Of a stretch of DNA of 64,000 nt, positions 44,168 through 56,000 are shown piece after piece. Position numbers and translations under genes: made by a program. The stretch is from Luteibacter sp. OK325 (GTDB lineage: Bacteria; Pseudomonadota; Gammaproteobacteria; Xanthomonadales; Rhodanobacteraceae). Every line of letters begins with the position of its first letter. Positions within the stretch are counted from its first letter, which is position 1. Below the pieces are notes generated by a model, which saw nothing but the letters and a program-made list of their open reading frames with translations, made no database searches and was not told the DNA's origin. The DNA lies in assembly GCF_003050935.1 (NCBI RefSeq), contig NZ_QAOX01000002.1, positions 744,001 to 808,000 of the forward strand, written 5' to 3'.

Positions 44168-44449
44168 GTGGTACAGGTCACCCAACCATCGTCAATGCGA
44201 CGACACACAGCGACTATTGCAACCATCGCTGTAGGATTGGTGACCGAGCCCGCCCACGCCGAGGCCATCATTGCCAGTGAACAGGCCGACCTAGTGGCCG
44301 TTGCCCGGGACATGCTCTATGACCCGCGTTGGGGATGGCATGCTGCTGCCGCCTTAGGAGCGACCGTCGATGCACCGCGTCCGTACTGGCGCGCACCGCC
44401 GCACGGTCATGCTGACCTTTTCAACGATACGACCTTCGGCGCCCGTTGA
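44168..44449 (+). pseudogene. C-terminal remnant of an old-yellow-enzyme NADH:flavin oxidoreductase
   Basis: The frame reads IATIAVGLVTEPAHAEAIIA, then ADLVAVARDMLYDPRWGWHA and AAALGATVDAPRPYWRAPP, the last FMN-phosphate-binding strand (GLIT, GRxxLxDP) and C-terminus of OYE-family (YqjM/NamA-like) reductases. Homology begins only near 44210; the other 80 percent of the gene, including the catalytic residues, is absent. It stands beside a LysR regulator and an SDR gene, a common neighbourhood for intact OYE genes. Confidence 0.75.
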
Positions 44450-44503
44450 AACGACGCACGGCAGACCGATTCCTGCCGTGCGCCATGATCACTCCAACCT
44501 GGC

Positions 44504-45409
44504 CTATCCATCGACCCTCGGAAAGAGATTCTCAGTCAGAAAGTCGACGAAGGCGCGGACTTTCGGGGCGATGAAACGATTGGACGGCCATACTGCGCAA
44601 AGAACGCTGGCGAACGTCATGTACTCGTCCAGGACGACAATCAATCTCCCGTCGGCGATCTGCTGCCGGATGGCGAAGTCGGGAAGACACGCCAGGCCGT
44701 TTCCCCTTTCCGCCAGCGTGATCAATGGTTCAATGGCGGTCGACGTCACGGCGACGGGAAGAACCAGACCCCGTTCCGTTGTCGTCACCTCCAACGGCCA
44801 ACGTCGTATGCGCCCAGACGTTGCATATCGGTGATGCAAGCAGGCGTGCACCATTAGATCCCGGGGAACGATCGGCATGCCTGCACGTTCCAGGTAAGCC
44901 GGCGAGCCGACGATTCGCAGATGAAACGCCCCCAAAGGTCGTGAGATAAGGCCGGAGTCCGCCCCCTTCCCTGTGCGGATGACCACGTCATAACCATCAT
45001 CGACGATATTCACCAGATGATCGGTGAAATTCAGATCGAGCTCGATGTCGGGGTAGGCAGAGACGAAATCGCTGATCGCCGGCATAATCAGCTCCCCCAC
45101 CATAGGCAAACTCACTTTGAGCCTACCCATGGGCGTGATCTTCGAATGAGCGAGTTCTGCGTGGACCGCGTCGATCTCTGAGAAGATCCGATAGCAACTA
45201 TCGAGAAATAACGCCCCTTCCTGTGTGAGAGTCAGGCCGCGCGTATTCCGGTGAAACAACCGGACACCGAGCCTTTCCTCCAGGCGAGAGACCGCCTTGG
45301 TGACGGCAGAAGGCGACACGTTCAATAGCCGCCCGGCCTCCGTGTAGCTCCGGGCCTCCGCTGCCCGCACGAATGCATTGAACGCGCTTAGGCTGTCCAT
45401 TCCCTCCAT
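44504..45409 (-). CDS. LysR-family transcriptional regulator
   Basis: 301 residues in this version. The N-terminal winged helix-turn-helix is clear: FNAFVRAAEARSYTEAGRLL, NVSPSAVTKAVSRLEERLGV and RLFHRNTRGLTLTQEG. The rest is the two-lobed periplasmic-binding-like effector domain (GRLKVSLPMVGELIMPAISD; DLNFTDHLVNIVDDGYDVVI). It is divergent from the SDR gene at 45602, the classic layout in which the LysR protein controls itself and the neighbour. A palindrome at 45511-45527 lies between them. The start is one of three close ATGs (45400, 45409, 45442). Confidence 0.88.
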   Translation of the reverse strand: MEGMDSLSAFNAFVRAAEARSYTEAGRLLNVSPSAVTKAVSRLEERLGVRLFHRNTRGLTLTQEGALFLDSCYRIFSEIDAVHAELAHSKITPMGRLKVSLPMVGELIMPAISDFVSAYPDIELDLNFTDHLVNIVDDGYDVVIRTGKGADSGLISRPLGAFHLRIVGSPAYLERAGMPIVPRDLMVHACLHHRYATSGRIRRWPLEVTTTERGLVLPVAVTSTAIEPLITLAERGNGLACLPDFAIRQQIADGRLIVVLDEYMTFASVLCAVWPSNRFIAPKVRAFVDFLTENLFPRVDG

Positions 45410-45510
45410 TACCTCATCGACTCGGACACCGGCGTCCGACAAACGTCGACTATAGGCCCTCGATTAGCGCCCCTCAATAGATGTCGATCATTATACAAGA
45501 AGACAAAAAA

Positions 45511-45527
45511 GTCCGAAATGTTCGGAC
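45511..45527. promoter_or_regulatory. Palindrome between divergent LysR and SDR genes (candidate operator)
   Basis: GTCCGAA-ATG-TTCGGAC is a perfect inverted repeat with 7-base arms, located in the AT-rich gap between the LysR and SDR starts. LysR-type regulators bind dyads of this size in such gaps. The classical T-N11-A spacing is not exact. Confidence 0.5.
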
Positions 45528-45601
45528 TGTCCCACCCCTTCAAAACATCCTGATGAGGTCGGAAACTGCGGCTCCCGGCCAGCATGGCCAGCCAACGAAA
45601 T

Positions 45602-46336
45602 ATGACCATGAATAAATTACAGGGAAAGATGGCCGTCATCACCGGAGGCACTCGAGGAATCGGTCTTGCGACCGCAACATTGTTTGCGAACGAAGGCGCT
45701 TACGTTTTCGTTACAGGACGCCACCAGAAGGAACTTGACGAGGCCGTGGCTTCCATCGGCAAGAACGTCACTGGCGTCCAGGGAGACGTGGCCAATCCCG
45801 ACGACCTCGATCGTCTCTACGAGCGCGTCAAAGCCAGGGGTGGCATCGATATCCTTTTCGCCAACGTCGGCCTAGGGGGATTTGTTCCCTTGGGAAGCAT
45901 CACCGAGGACTACTACGACAAGATGTTCGACACGAACGTCAAAGGTCTGCTCTTCACCGTCCAGAAAGCGCTACCGCTTTTAAACAATGGCGCTTCCATC
46001 ATCCTGACCGGCTCGGCCGCGGCCGCCAAGGGCACTCCCGGTTTTGGCGTCTACGCGGCGAGCAAAGCGGCGATCCGCTCGTTCGTGCGAACCTGGACCG
46101 TCGAACTGAAAGACCGGCACATACGGTCGAATGTCCTCAGTCCCGGGCCAGTATCCACACCCCAGACGGCGATCCAACCGCCCGAAGCCATTGCCCGCAT
46201 CGTAGCCTCCGTGCCGATGGGCCGCATGGCGGAGCCCGAGGAGATCGCGAAAGCGGCCCTCTTCCTGGCGTCGGACGAATCCAGCTTCATCACGGGGATC
46301 GAACTGTTCGCCGATGGCGGTAGGGCGCAGGTCTAA
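45602..46336 (+). CDS. Short-chain dehydrogenase/reductase (classical SDR)
   Basis: 244 residues. The Rossmann motif TGGTRGIG lies in the first strand-helix, NVG replaces the NAG motif (FANVGLGG), then the catalytic Ser (ILTGSAAA) and YAASK pair, with a C-terminal ITGIELFADGG. Such enzymes interconvert alcohols and ketones with NAD(P). The start was set at 45602; the ORF opens at 45584 and an ATG at 45608 is also possible. It is divergent from LysR. With the OYE remnant it suggests a former small oxidoreductase module. Confidence 0.88.
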   Translation: MTMNKLQGKMAVITGGTRGIGLATATLFANEGAYVFVTGRHQKELDEAVASIGKNVTGVQGDVANPDDLDRLYERVKARGGIDILFANVGLGGFVPLGSITEDYYDKMFDTNVKGLLFTVQKALPLLNNGASIILTGSAAAAKGTPGFGVYAASKAAIRSFVRTWTVELKDRHIRSNVLSPGPVSTPQTAIQPPEAIARIVASVPMGRMAEPEEIAKAALFLASDESSFITGIELFADGGRAQV

Positions 46337-46528
46337 CTTTCGATGCCTATGTCACGCAACGTCCGGTCGGTCGTCTTCGCCAACACCTTCGAACACCTGC
46401 ATCATTTTCTCCCAGCGACCTGACCGGGACCTCTAGATGAACGGCGGATCACCTGTGGCTGTAAAGGCAGCCCGGCTAAGCGCGACTTGTCGCTTCTTCT
46501 CATCGTGCACGAACTGGTCGTAGGTCGC

Positions 46529-46806
46529 TCAGCGAATAGATGACACCCTGCGTCGACAAGAGGGCGTCACCGAAAATCTCTCCAAGAGCCTTGTGGAAAT
46601 CGGCTTGCTTGTCCCCGCAGCCGACATGCACGCACGCGTACGCACGCCAAAGAGCGAGCGCGATGTCGCGGGCAACGGGCAGCTCGCGTGCCGAGTGTTC
46701 GTTTGATGACCGGTTTGCCGAGGACGCTGACGAGCGACACGGGTGTGCGCCGGCGAAAGTGCCAGGTGCCGCAAGGTGTTTTGACGAGGTAGTGCGGAAC
46801 GCGCAT
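46529..46806 (-). pseudogene. Frameshifted tyrosine integrase fragment C
   Basis: The ATG at 46806 begins MRVPHYLVKTPCGTWHFRRR, then TPVSLVSVLGKPVIKRTLGT, matching integrase fragment B. After about 43 residues the frame shifts; the neighbouring frame continues with PVARDIALALWRAYA-like sequence, as in fragment B, and decays by 46540. It starts 89 bases from the tRNA-Ser 3' end, the normal position of the integrase of a tRNA-integrated island. Confidence 0.8.
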
Positions 46807-46894
46807 CGGAAGACCTATGTGTCCCGAAATGTGTCCCGATGGCAATTTTTCCTGACCAACACACGTAATTGATTTTACTTGGAAAAATACGGTC

Positions 46895-46984
46895 TGGCGG
46901 AGAGAGTGGGATTCGAACCCACGGTAGGCTCACACCTACGGCAGTTTTCAAGACTGCTGCCTTAAACCACTCGGCCATCTCTCC
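46895..46984 (-). tRNA. tRNA-Ser (anticodon UGA); 3' end is the island attachment core
   Basis: The minus strand gives a full class II tRNA: acceptor stem GGAGAGA pairing with TCTCTCC, D arm, anticodon loop CTTGAAA (anticodon TGA), a long variable arm, T arm GGGTTCGAATCCC and encoded CCA. The last 17 bases (46895-46911) recur at 32558 and 22703. serS lies 95 bases downstream of its 5' side on the same strand. Confidence 0.97.
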
Positions 46985-47079
46985 GTATTTTCAAGCACCG
47001 AAAGGGCATTGCACCCTACCCGGCTCTAAACATTGACGCCCCCAGGGAAACCCCCGAGGGCGCCAATCATACCCGACGA

Positions 47080-48468
<1,389 letters not shown>

Positions 48469-49866
48469 TTACCTTACGTAGACGCGCGCGGTGCCGTCTG
48501 GCTTCAGACCCGCGACGGGGCTGGAGCAGTTCGCCGTTTTAAAATACTCGAACAAATACGTGATGTTACGAACGATCCAGCCGGCCTGCGAGGAAGCGTT
48601 CATGGACAGGCAGGCCCAGAGCTTCCGCGGCTCACCCGGAAGGGTCACGAAGACCTGGTAGGCCATCTCGGTCGGGGGGTTCCAGTAGTTGAAATTGCCC
48701 TGGATGGTGCAGGTCGCCGTTGTGGTCGCCGCGCAATTGATGTCCGAGAAGGACATCAGCTCCGGGTTGCTCGGCTCTTGAGAGAACTTGGCGACGATCG
48801 GAGCCATCGCTGACAGCTGGCTCGATGTCGTCAGGTCCGCTACGGCGGCGTCCGAGACATTGCCGTCGCAACCGGCACAGGGCGTGCCGCGATTAAGCGG
48901 CCACTGGGTCACTGCGAACAGATTGAACGTCGGGTGCTGGTTCAAGAAAAGTGCAATCTGCGCTGCGGTCGTGGCGTCGTTGTGATACGTCTCGATGAGC
49001 ATGACCGGCTTGACGCGCTCGCTGGCCGGCAAGGTATTCCACACGTCGGTAAGGTTCGCGTAGACGTCGCCATAGGCAGTGAACGCATAACGCGACGGAC
49101 GGGCCGCCCCATACGCCGCCAGGGTTCGGGAAACGTTGTCGGCATTGGCGATAGACGAAAAACCGAACGTGTCCGACGAGCCGAACACAAAGGTGTAGTC
49201 CGCCCACAGACGCTGCATGTACTGAAGCGTCATGCCATTGCGATCCGCGGCCCCTTCGCCACCCAGATCGTATATGGCCCCTGTGACGCTTCCGGCCAGT
49301 TCCTGGTCGGTGATCGTGTGCACCTTTACGATGTAGTTCCAGGAATGCTGATAGGCCACCTCGTCCCAGCTTGCCCAACCCGCGGCGGCACCGTCGGTGA
49401 ACCGAATGACGACGTTCCGGAAACCGAGTGCTACGGCGCGCTTCAACAACGCCCGCAGGTTGGCTTCGTGCGTCGGATGCATGGTGCCCAGACTATTGTC
49501 GATCGTCTCGCCCCATACCCAATCGTCCGGAAACCCGTTGTAACAGGCGCCGCTGGCGGCACAGACGGATAGATCCCGCATGCCGAACTGGAGAACGATG
49601 TAGTCCATTCCCGAAGCTCGCATGGCCGCGAGTTGCGAATTCGCCAGCGTCGGATTGATGTTGTACAGCCCAATCGGCGTCTTGAAGTTACGCCCGGGGA
49701 CATACCACCAGTTGTTCACGGTTGACCACGGAATCGTCGATGAGTACGTGCCGAGGTCGTAGGTGAAATAAACCACGCCCTGCCCGCCTACGGAGGCCGC
49801 CCGGGCCGAAGGGAAAAGACTGGTGACAAACAGACAAAATAGCGCCGCGATAGATCGAAATTTCAC
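48469..49866 (-). CDS. Secreted glycoside hydrolase-like (TIM-barrel) protein, unknown
   Basis: 465 residues with a signal peptide (RSIAALFCLFVTSLFPSARA). The body alternates strands and helices in a TIM-barrel-like manner: MDYIVLQFGMRD, VALGFRNVVIRFTDGAA, AGSVTGAIYDLGGEGAADR, YAFTAYGDVYANL and VKPVMLIETYHND, where acidic residues end strands as in glycoside hydrolases. A C-terminal Cys-containing beta domain follows. No GH family can be named. The start is a GTG at 49866 with AGGAGG upstream; the open frame to 49923 is less likely. It is monocistronic. Confidence 0.6.
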   Translation of the reverse strand: MKFRSIAALFCLFVTSLFPSARAASVGGQGVVYFTYDLGTYSSTIPWSTVNNWWYVPGRNFKTPIGLYNINPTLANSQLAAMRASGMDYIVLQFGMRDLSVCAASGACYNGFPDDWVWGETIDNSLGTMHPTHEANLRALLKRAVALGFRNVVIRFTDGAAAGWASWDEVAYQHSWNYIVKVHTITDQELAGSVTGAIYDLGGEGAADRNGMTLQYMQRLWADYTFVFGSSDTFGFSSIANADNVSRTLAAYGAARPSRYAFTAYGDVYANLTDVWNTLPASERVKPVMLIETYHNDATTAAQIALFLNQHPTFNLFAVTQWPLNRGTPCAGCDGNVSDAAVADLTTSSQLSAMAPIVAKFSQEPSNPELMSFSDINCAATTTATCTIQGNFNYWNPPTEMAYQVFVTLPGEPRKLWACLSMNASSQAGWIVRNITYLFEYFKTANCSSPVAGLKPDGTARVYVR

Positions 49867-50077
49867 GAAACCCTCCTGGTTAATGTCGCAAGTGCGCCGA
49901 CGTCCACCAGGGGACGCGTGCAATGCGACGATCCGTCGTCGGCGCTGGGCCGGATACGTTGCGACATCCCCTGTGGCGTCGCGGAGTCTACTCTCGGCCC
50001 AGGGTTGCGCAAATCGTAATATCTTGCCACCAACGGAGGGGATGGCTCATGGGGGCGATGTACTTCGCCCGGCCAGA

Positions 50078-53000
50078 TCAGAACTTGTAAGTGAACTTCA
50101 GCGCCCCGCTGTTCGACTGGAAGTGACTGGCGAACTCGCCCTGGTATTCCAGACGAATGTCGACATCCTTGCTCGCCTTCAGGTCCACGCCGGCCACGCC
50201 CTTGAGGCGGTCCTGTGGCATATCGCTGGTCATGTGGAAGTAGACCGGACCCGGCGCGTCGGCGAACTGCATGTCCGTGCCCAGTTTGTTCTGGCTGTAG
50301 AACGAGCCGCCCAGGCCCGCATAGACCTGCAAAGCCATGCCGCCGGTGAAGGCGAAACGACTGCCGGCCTCGATCATGGGCGACGCGCCGAGGACGTGGG
50401 AATGCGAGGCCGCCACGTGCAGATCAAGGGGGCCGGCGCCTTTCTCGGTGTATCCATCCGAGTCGATGCGCGTCGCGTGCAGGTCCATGTACGGCTTCAG
50501 GTACCAGCTAGCGAAGGCGAATTGTCGGCTGATGCGCGAATGCAGGCCCCAGTGAGACACGTCGAACGAGGCGCGAGCCGCACCACCCAAGCCGGGCAAC
50601 TGTGCCTGGCGCGTGGAGGTGTAGGACATCTCGCCGCCTTCGAGCGCGGCCGAAACCAGCCAGTCGCCCATCTGGTGCTTGACCACCGCGCCAGCCGTCC
50701 AGCCACTGCCGTTGATCGAATCCGAAGCTGACTTCGTGTCGAGGTCGCTGTGGTCCGACGAGACGGAGCCACCGACGAACCAGTCGGAATCCACCTCCTT
50801 CTGGCCACCGAGCTGGAACACCTGTCCATTCTGGTGGTACCCGACGCTCTCATTCCCGGCATCGCGATCGGTACTGTTGGAAATCACGCGGCCCCACGCG
50901 CAATCGTGCTCGCGCTGGAACAGGCCACCGTCTTCGAATCTCGGGCAGCTGTTCATGCGTTCGACGAAGGCATTGCTCGCCACGACATGCGCAACGCTCG
51001 CCGCCTGGCTTCCTTCATCCGCGATGTTCGTCAGGGCGGTGATGTACTCATTCGAGTTCTTCACCGACGCAAGGCTGGCGTAGGTCTGCGCGAGCGACTG
51101 TGACATGCCGCTGTTCCAGTTCCTATCCAGGTAGAGCGCCTCGGCAACCAAGGATAAAGGTGCCTGTGCTTGTGTGGCCGTGGACGAGAAATGCGATACC
51201 GCATCGGCGCTCACGAGCAGTCCGCTCTGGCTGGCCAGCGCAGTGTAGTTGAACAGATAGTTGCCGCCTGGATCGACGACGGGCGTGGATGGTGCATTGT
51301 TCTGGAAATCCACCGCATCCACGATGGCGATGTTGGTTTCGGGCATGAGCGACTTGGGAACGATGGCTATGTTCGATCCGATGTTCCAGTTGACCTTCCC
51401 GGTGATGGCCAGATGGTTAGCTGTCCGGTTGTAGAAATCGACGTTCGTCTTGATGGCGCCGGTATTGGTCAGGTTGCCATCGATATTGCTGGTGAGATCC
51501 GCGTTGGCGATACCACTGTTGGCCCCGCCGATTTCAAGCGTGCCGGAGTTGATCACGTTACCCGTGGTGTTCCCGTTGGTTCCCCAATATCCCTGGTTGT
51601 CGAAGGTTCCGCCCTTGCCGCTGTTACCCAGGACACCGATACTCACGTCCCCGTAGATCGCGCCACCGGCATAGTTGGTCGCATTGGCGAAGCTCAGCGC
51701 TGTCGACGTTGCCGCGATGGCTGTGCCGTCCAGGCCATTGATGGTCCCGTAGTTGCTCACCTGACCGTCGCCGTTGCTGTTTCCACCCGCCAGCACGATC
51801 GCCGGCGCGGAGATGTTTCCCATAATGGTGGCGCCGCCGGTATTGGTGATCGCCACGAGCGAATTACCGTTATATCCCTGCGAATCGACATAGACCGCGC
51901 TCGACCCTTTACCCGTCGCCTGAACCGTCCCACTGTTCGTGATCACGATGGTGCCCGCATTGCCCGAACCGCCGGACGAGCCCATGTAAACGCCTCCGGT
52001 GGTCGCGTAGTAACCGCCGCCGCCCCCGACGCTCTGCGCAAAGATGGCGTGGGCATTGGCGCCGGAGGTCGACACCGAGCCGGTGTTATCGATGGTGATA
52101 TTGCCGCCCGCACCGATGCGGGCAACATGTGCGTTCTCGTTGTCATGCGGAAACGCGATCGTCGTCGCGCCTGCAGCGAAATCGCCCGCCAGGACACCGC
52201 CGGCACCCACCGTCTGCGCGAGGACGCCATAAGCGCCGTCACCAAGCGTGTTGATGCTTCCACCCAAGGTCATGCTGATGTTGCCGCCGTCGCCTATCAT
52301 GAGCGGGTTATTGAACGGATTGGTGTTCCCTTCGGTCAATCCGACAATCCAGCCGCCGCCACCGCCGATGCTCTGGGCGAGCACGCCATGCGCATCGCGC
52401 TTTGCGGTACTCACGCTGCTTCCCGCCGACGTGGTCACGTTGACATCGCCACCATCGCCGCAGGCGTTAGTGAGCAGCTGTGTCGTCTTGCACGTCGGGT
52501 AGGCGGTCGCAGCGATGGCGTTGCTACCCACGCTCACGGCATTCAGGCTTCCCTTGGGGTCGGCAAGCGGATTGGTGACGCCCGACGACAAGCCGGCGAG
52601 GACGCCCTGGGTGGCCGCTGTCTGCATCACCACCACATCGCCGCCGCCACCGCCCACGCTCTGCGCGACGATACCGACCGCATCGTTGCCGGCCGTCGTG
52701 ATGCTGCCGTTGTTCGTCACCGACACAGCGCCGCCATCACCCGTGGTGCCCAGGCTGCCGGCGAGCGAAATCTGGATGGGTGCGTCGCTCCCGGACGAAG
52801 CGTAGTTGCTTGCCGTCAACAGCGTATGGCCACCACCACCGCCGACGCTCTGCGCCAGCACGCCGAACGATGCATCCCCGGCGGTGCCGACCGTGCCGGT
52901 ATTGGTCGCCGTGACCGCGCCGCCGTTACCGAAATTGTAGGCTTTGCCGCCGTTGGTGGCCTTGAAGGCCACGCCTGGCTTGAAGTTGGAGTTCTGTGTC

Positions 53001-56000
53001 TGCGTCACAGTGGTAGCGCCGGCGACACCACCGCCCGCGCCCACGCTCTGGGCGAGGATGCCGGGTGAGGCCGGGCCGAACGTCTGCACGGTGAAGGCAT
53101 TGGTCGCTGCGACGTTGCCGCCGTCACCTTGCGTCGAGGAGCCTGCTGGCTCGTTATCGAGATTGGTGCCACCGCCAACGTTCAGCACGACAGCGGCAAC
53201 CACATCGGACGTATCCGGGGAGTCGTTCGAAGGATGGGCGGCCGCGTAGGTGAGATAGTCCTGAGCCCAGCCTTCCATCTGCTCCAGGCTCGTCAGGTAC
53301 CACCCCGCGGGGCCCCAGGCTTGCACGCCGGCATAGGTGTTCAAGCGCTTGTCGCTGGCACTGTTCAGCACCGTGCTTGCCGCAAGGTAATCGGCGAGCG
53401 TCGTGGCCGAGGTGGGAAGCCCGGCCGTCGTACCCGTGCCGGCCTTACCGCCACCACCGCCGACCGACTGGACGAACATGCCCGCGGCGTCACCGCCGTA
53501 AGTGACGATGGTCGCGTTGTTGGTGGCACTCACCGTGCCGCCATTACCGGCCTCGCCACCGCCGCCGGACAGCGTCATGGTTTCGTTTTGCTTGCCGGCG
53601 GCACTTTTGATCGTGCCGCCGGTGAACAGGCCACCACCGCCACCGACGCTCTGCGCAAAGATGCCGTTCGCGCCATCACCGATGGTGAGGAGATTGCCCG
53701 CGTTCGTCACGGTGATGCCGCCGCCGTTGGCACCGGAGCCACCGCTGCCGCCGAGGGAGATAGAGGCTGAGCTCGTGCTCTTGGCCTGCAACGACGTTGC
53801 GGTGTCTTTGCTGGTGCCGCCGGAACCGCCGCCACCGCCCACGCTCTGCGCGAAGATGGCATCCGAGCTATCGCCCAGCGTCCAGACGAGCGAGTTTTGC
53901 GTGTTGGTCACGGTGACATTGCCCGCCGCCCCGCCGTTACCGCCCGAACCGCCGAGCGATACGGTGAGGTTGGCGCTGGCGGCGGTCTTGGGGCCCACGA
54001 TCGCCGTGATCACGCTCGAGTCGCCGCCGTTGCCACCGCCACCGGCGACACTCTGGGCAAGTACGCCGTGGGCAGCGGCACCCGCGGTCATGATCACGCC
54101 ATCATTGGTAGCGGTGACATTGCCGCTGGGCGAGCCATCGCCACCCTTTCCGCCCACCGACGTATTGATGACGACGGTAGGCATGTCGGGCGGTGCGATC
54201 GCGAACGCGTCGGAGAGGCTGGCACCACCATTGCCGCCACCGCCCGCGATGCTCTGCGCCAGCAGGCCCCACGCGTCGCTACCACCGGTCAGGATCTGGC
54301 CCTGGTTGGTCGCGATGACGTCGCCGGCACTGCCGCCCGAGCCGCCATTGCCACCCACCGTCACGTTGATATCGAGTACCGCGCTCGCGGAGTACGACGT
54401 AGCGCCACCGCCGTCGCCGCCACCGCCGCCGACCGCCTGGGCAACGACGCCCTTGGCGTGATCGCCTGTGGTACTGACGATGCCGAGGTTGGCGAGGCTC
54501 ACTTGCGTGGTGCCAGGCGTGCCTGCTTCTCCACCCGTGCCACCCGTGCCGCCCACCGTATAGCTGAAGGGGCCGAGCGACGCGTTGGTCGATGAGCCGC
54601 CGGTGCCACCGCCACCGCCGATGCTTTGCGCGACGAGGCCGCTGGAGCGGGTGCCGTTCGTTGCGATGATGAAGCCCGCCTGGGCCGGGTCACTTCCCGA
54701 AGCAAGGCTGCCGTTGTTCAACGTCACCGTGCCCGATGCGCCGCCGCTTTCGCCGTCACCGCCAATGGACACGCCTCCGCCGATCGCGCCGCCTTCGACG
54801 GAGCCACCCGACCCACCGCCGCCGCCGATGCTCTGCGCCACCACGCCCATGGAGTCGTCGCCCGTCGTCGCGATGAGGTCCGACGGCCAGTTCGTGTTGG
54901 ACGAATCGCCCATGGTGACCGACACGACACCGGCCGTACCGCCGGCGGCGCCATTACCACCCTTCTTCGAGAACATGCCGCCCGCACCGGAACCATTGCC
55001 ACCGGCGCCGCCAATGCTCTGCGCAAGGACGCCTGCCGCGGCGAAGCCGCTGGTGGAGATGTTCACATCGTTCAGGGCCATGGAAACGTTCCCGGCGTTC
55101 CCGGCGCCGCCGCCCGCACCCGCGGACCCAGCGGTGCCGTCGCCTTCGCCGCCGTTGCCGCCCAAACCGCCGATGCTCTGCGCCTGGATGCCCGCTGCCA
55201 TGACGGCCGCCTGCGCCACGCCGCCGCTCGCGTCGATCGGGACGATGGCGCCGGTAGCGACTGTCGGGGCACCGACGGCCGTGATGAAGGGCGTGGTCGA
55301 CGCACCAGGCGCACCGACGGTCACGTTGATATCGCCGCCGTTACCGCCCGCGCCGCCGATGCCGCCGATACCGACCCCGAGATCCGAGTAGGAACCTGTG
55401 CCGTCGCCACCCTTGCCACCCTGGCTCAGCAGCACGACGGCTGCACCCTGGGACGACACGCCACCGGTGTGCAGGTTATAGGTGAGGTAACCGCCGTTAC
55501 CGCCTGTGTTCCCCGCAGCGCCCTTAACCTTGCCCGCCCCGCTCGCGCCATCGCTCGGCAGCGGGTTGGCGGCATCGCCGCCGATGGCCTGCATCAAGAC
55601 CGCCGTGGTGCCGGGCTGGCTGTTGTTCCAGCCGCTACTGCTGGCGACGGTCACGAACTGGTCGAACAACACGCCATACGACGAGCCACCGCCACCGGGC
55701 TGCCCCGGGTGCCCGTTGTTGCCGCTCATCTTGCCCGCCGTGGCGCCGTCGCCGCCGAGGCTTTGCAGCCAGACGGCCGCGTTGGCATTGTCCGCCGTGC
55801 TGACGTTGGTGCTGTTGACCCAAGCCCCGCTGCCAATGGTCAACTCGACGAGGTTGCCATCGCCACCCTGACCGCCATTGCCGGTGGGATTGCCGCCGTC
55901 GGAGCCGGTTCCACCCTGGCCGCCAGCACTGATCATGGTGATCGATGGCGCCGTGTCGCCAGGCGACAGCCCGTAGTAGACCGCGGTCGACTGCGAGCCC

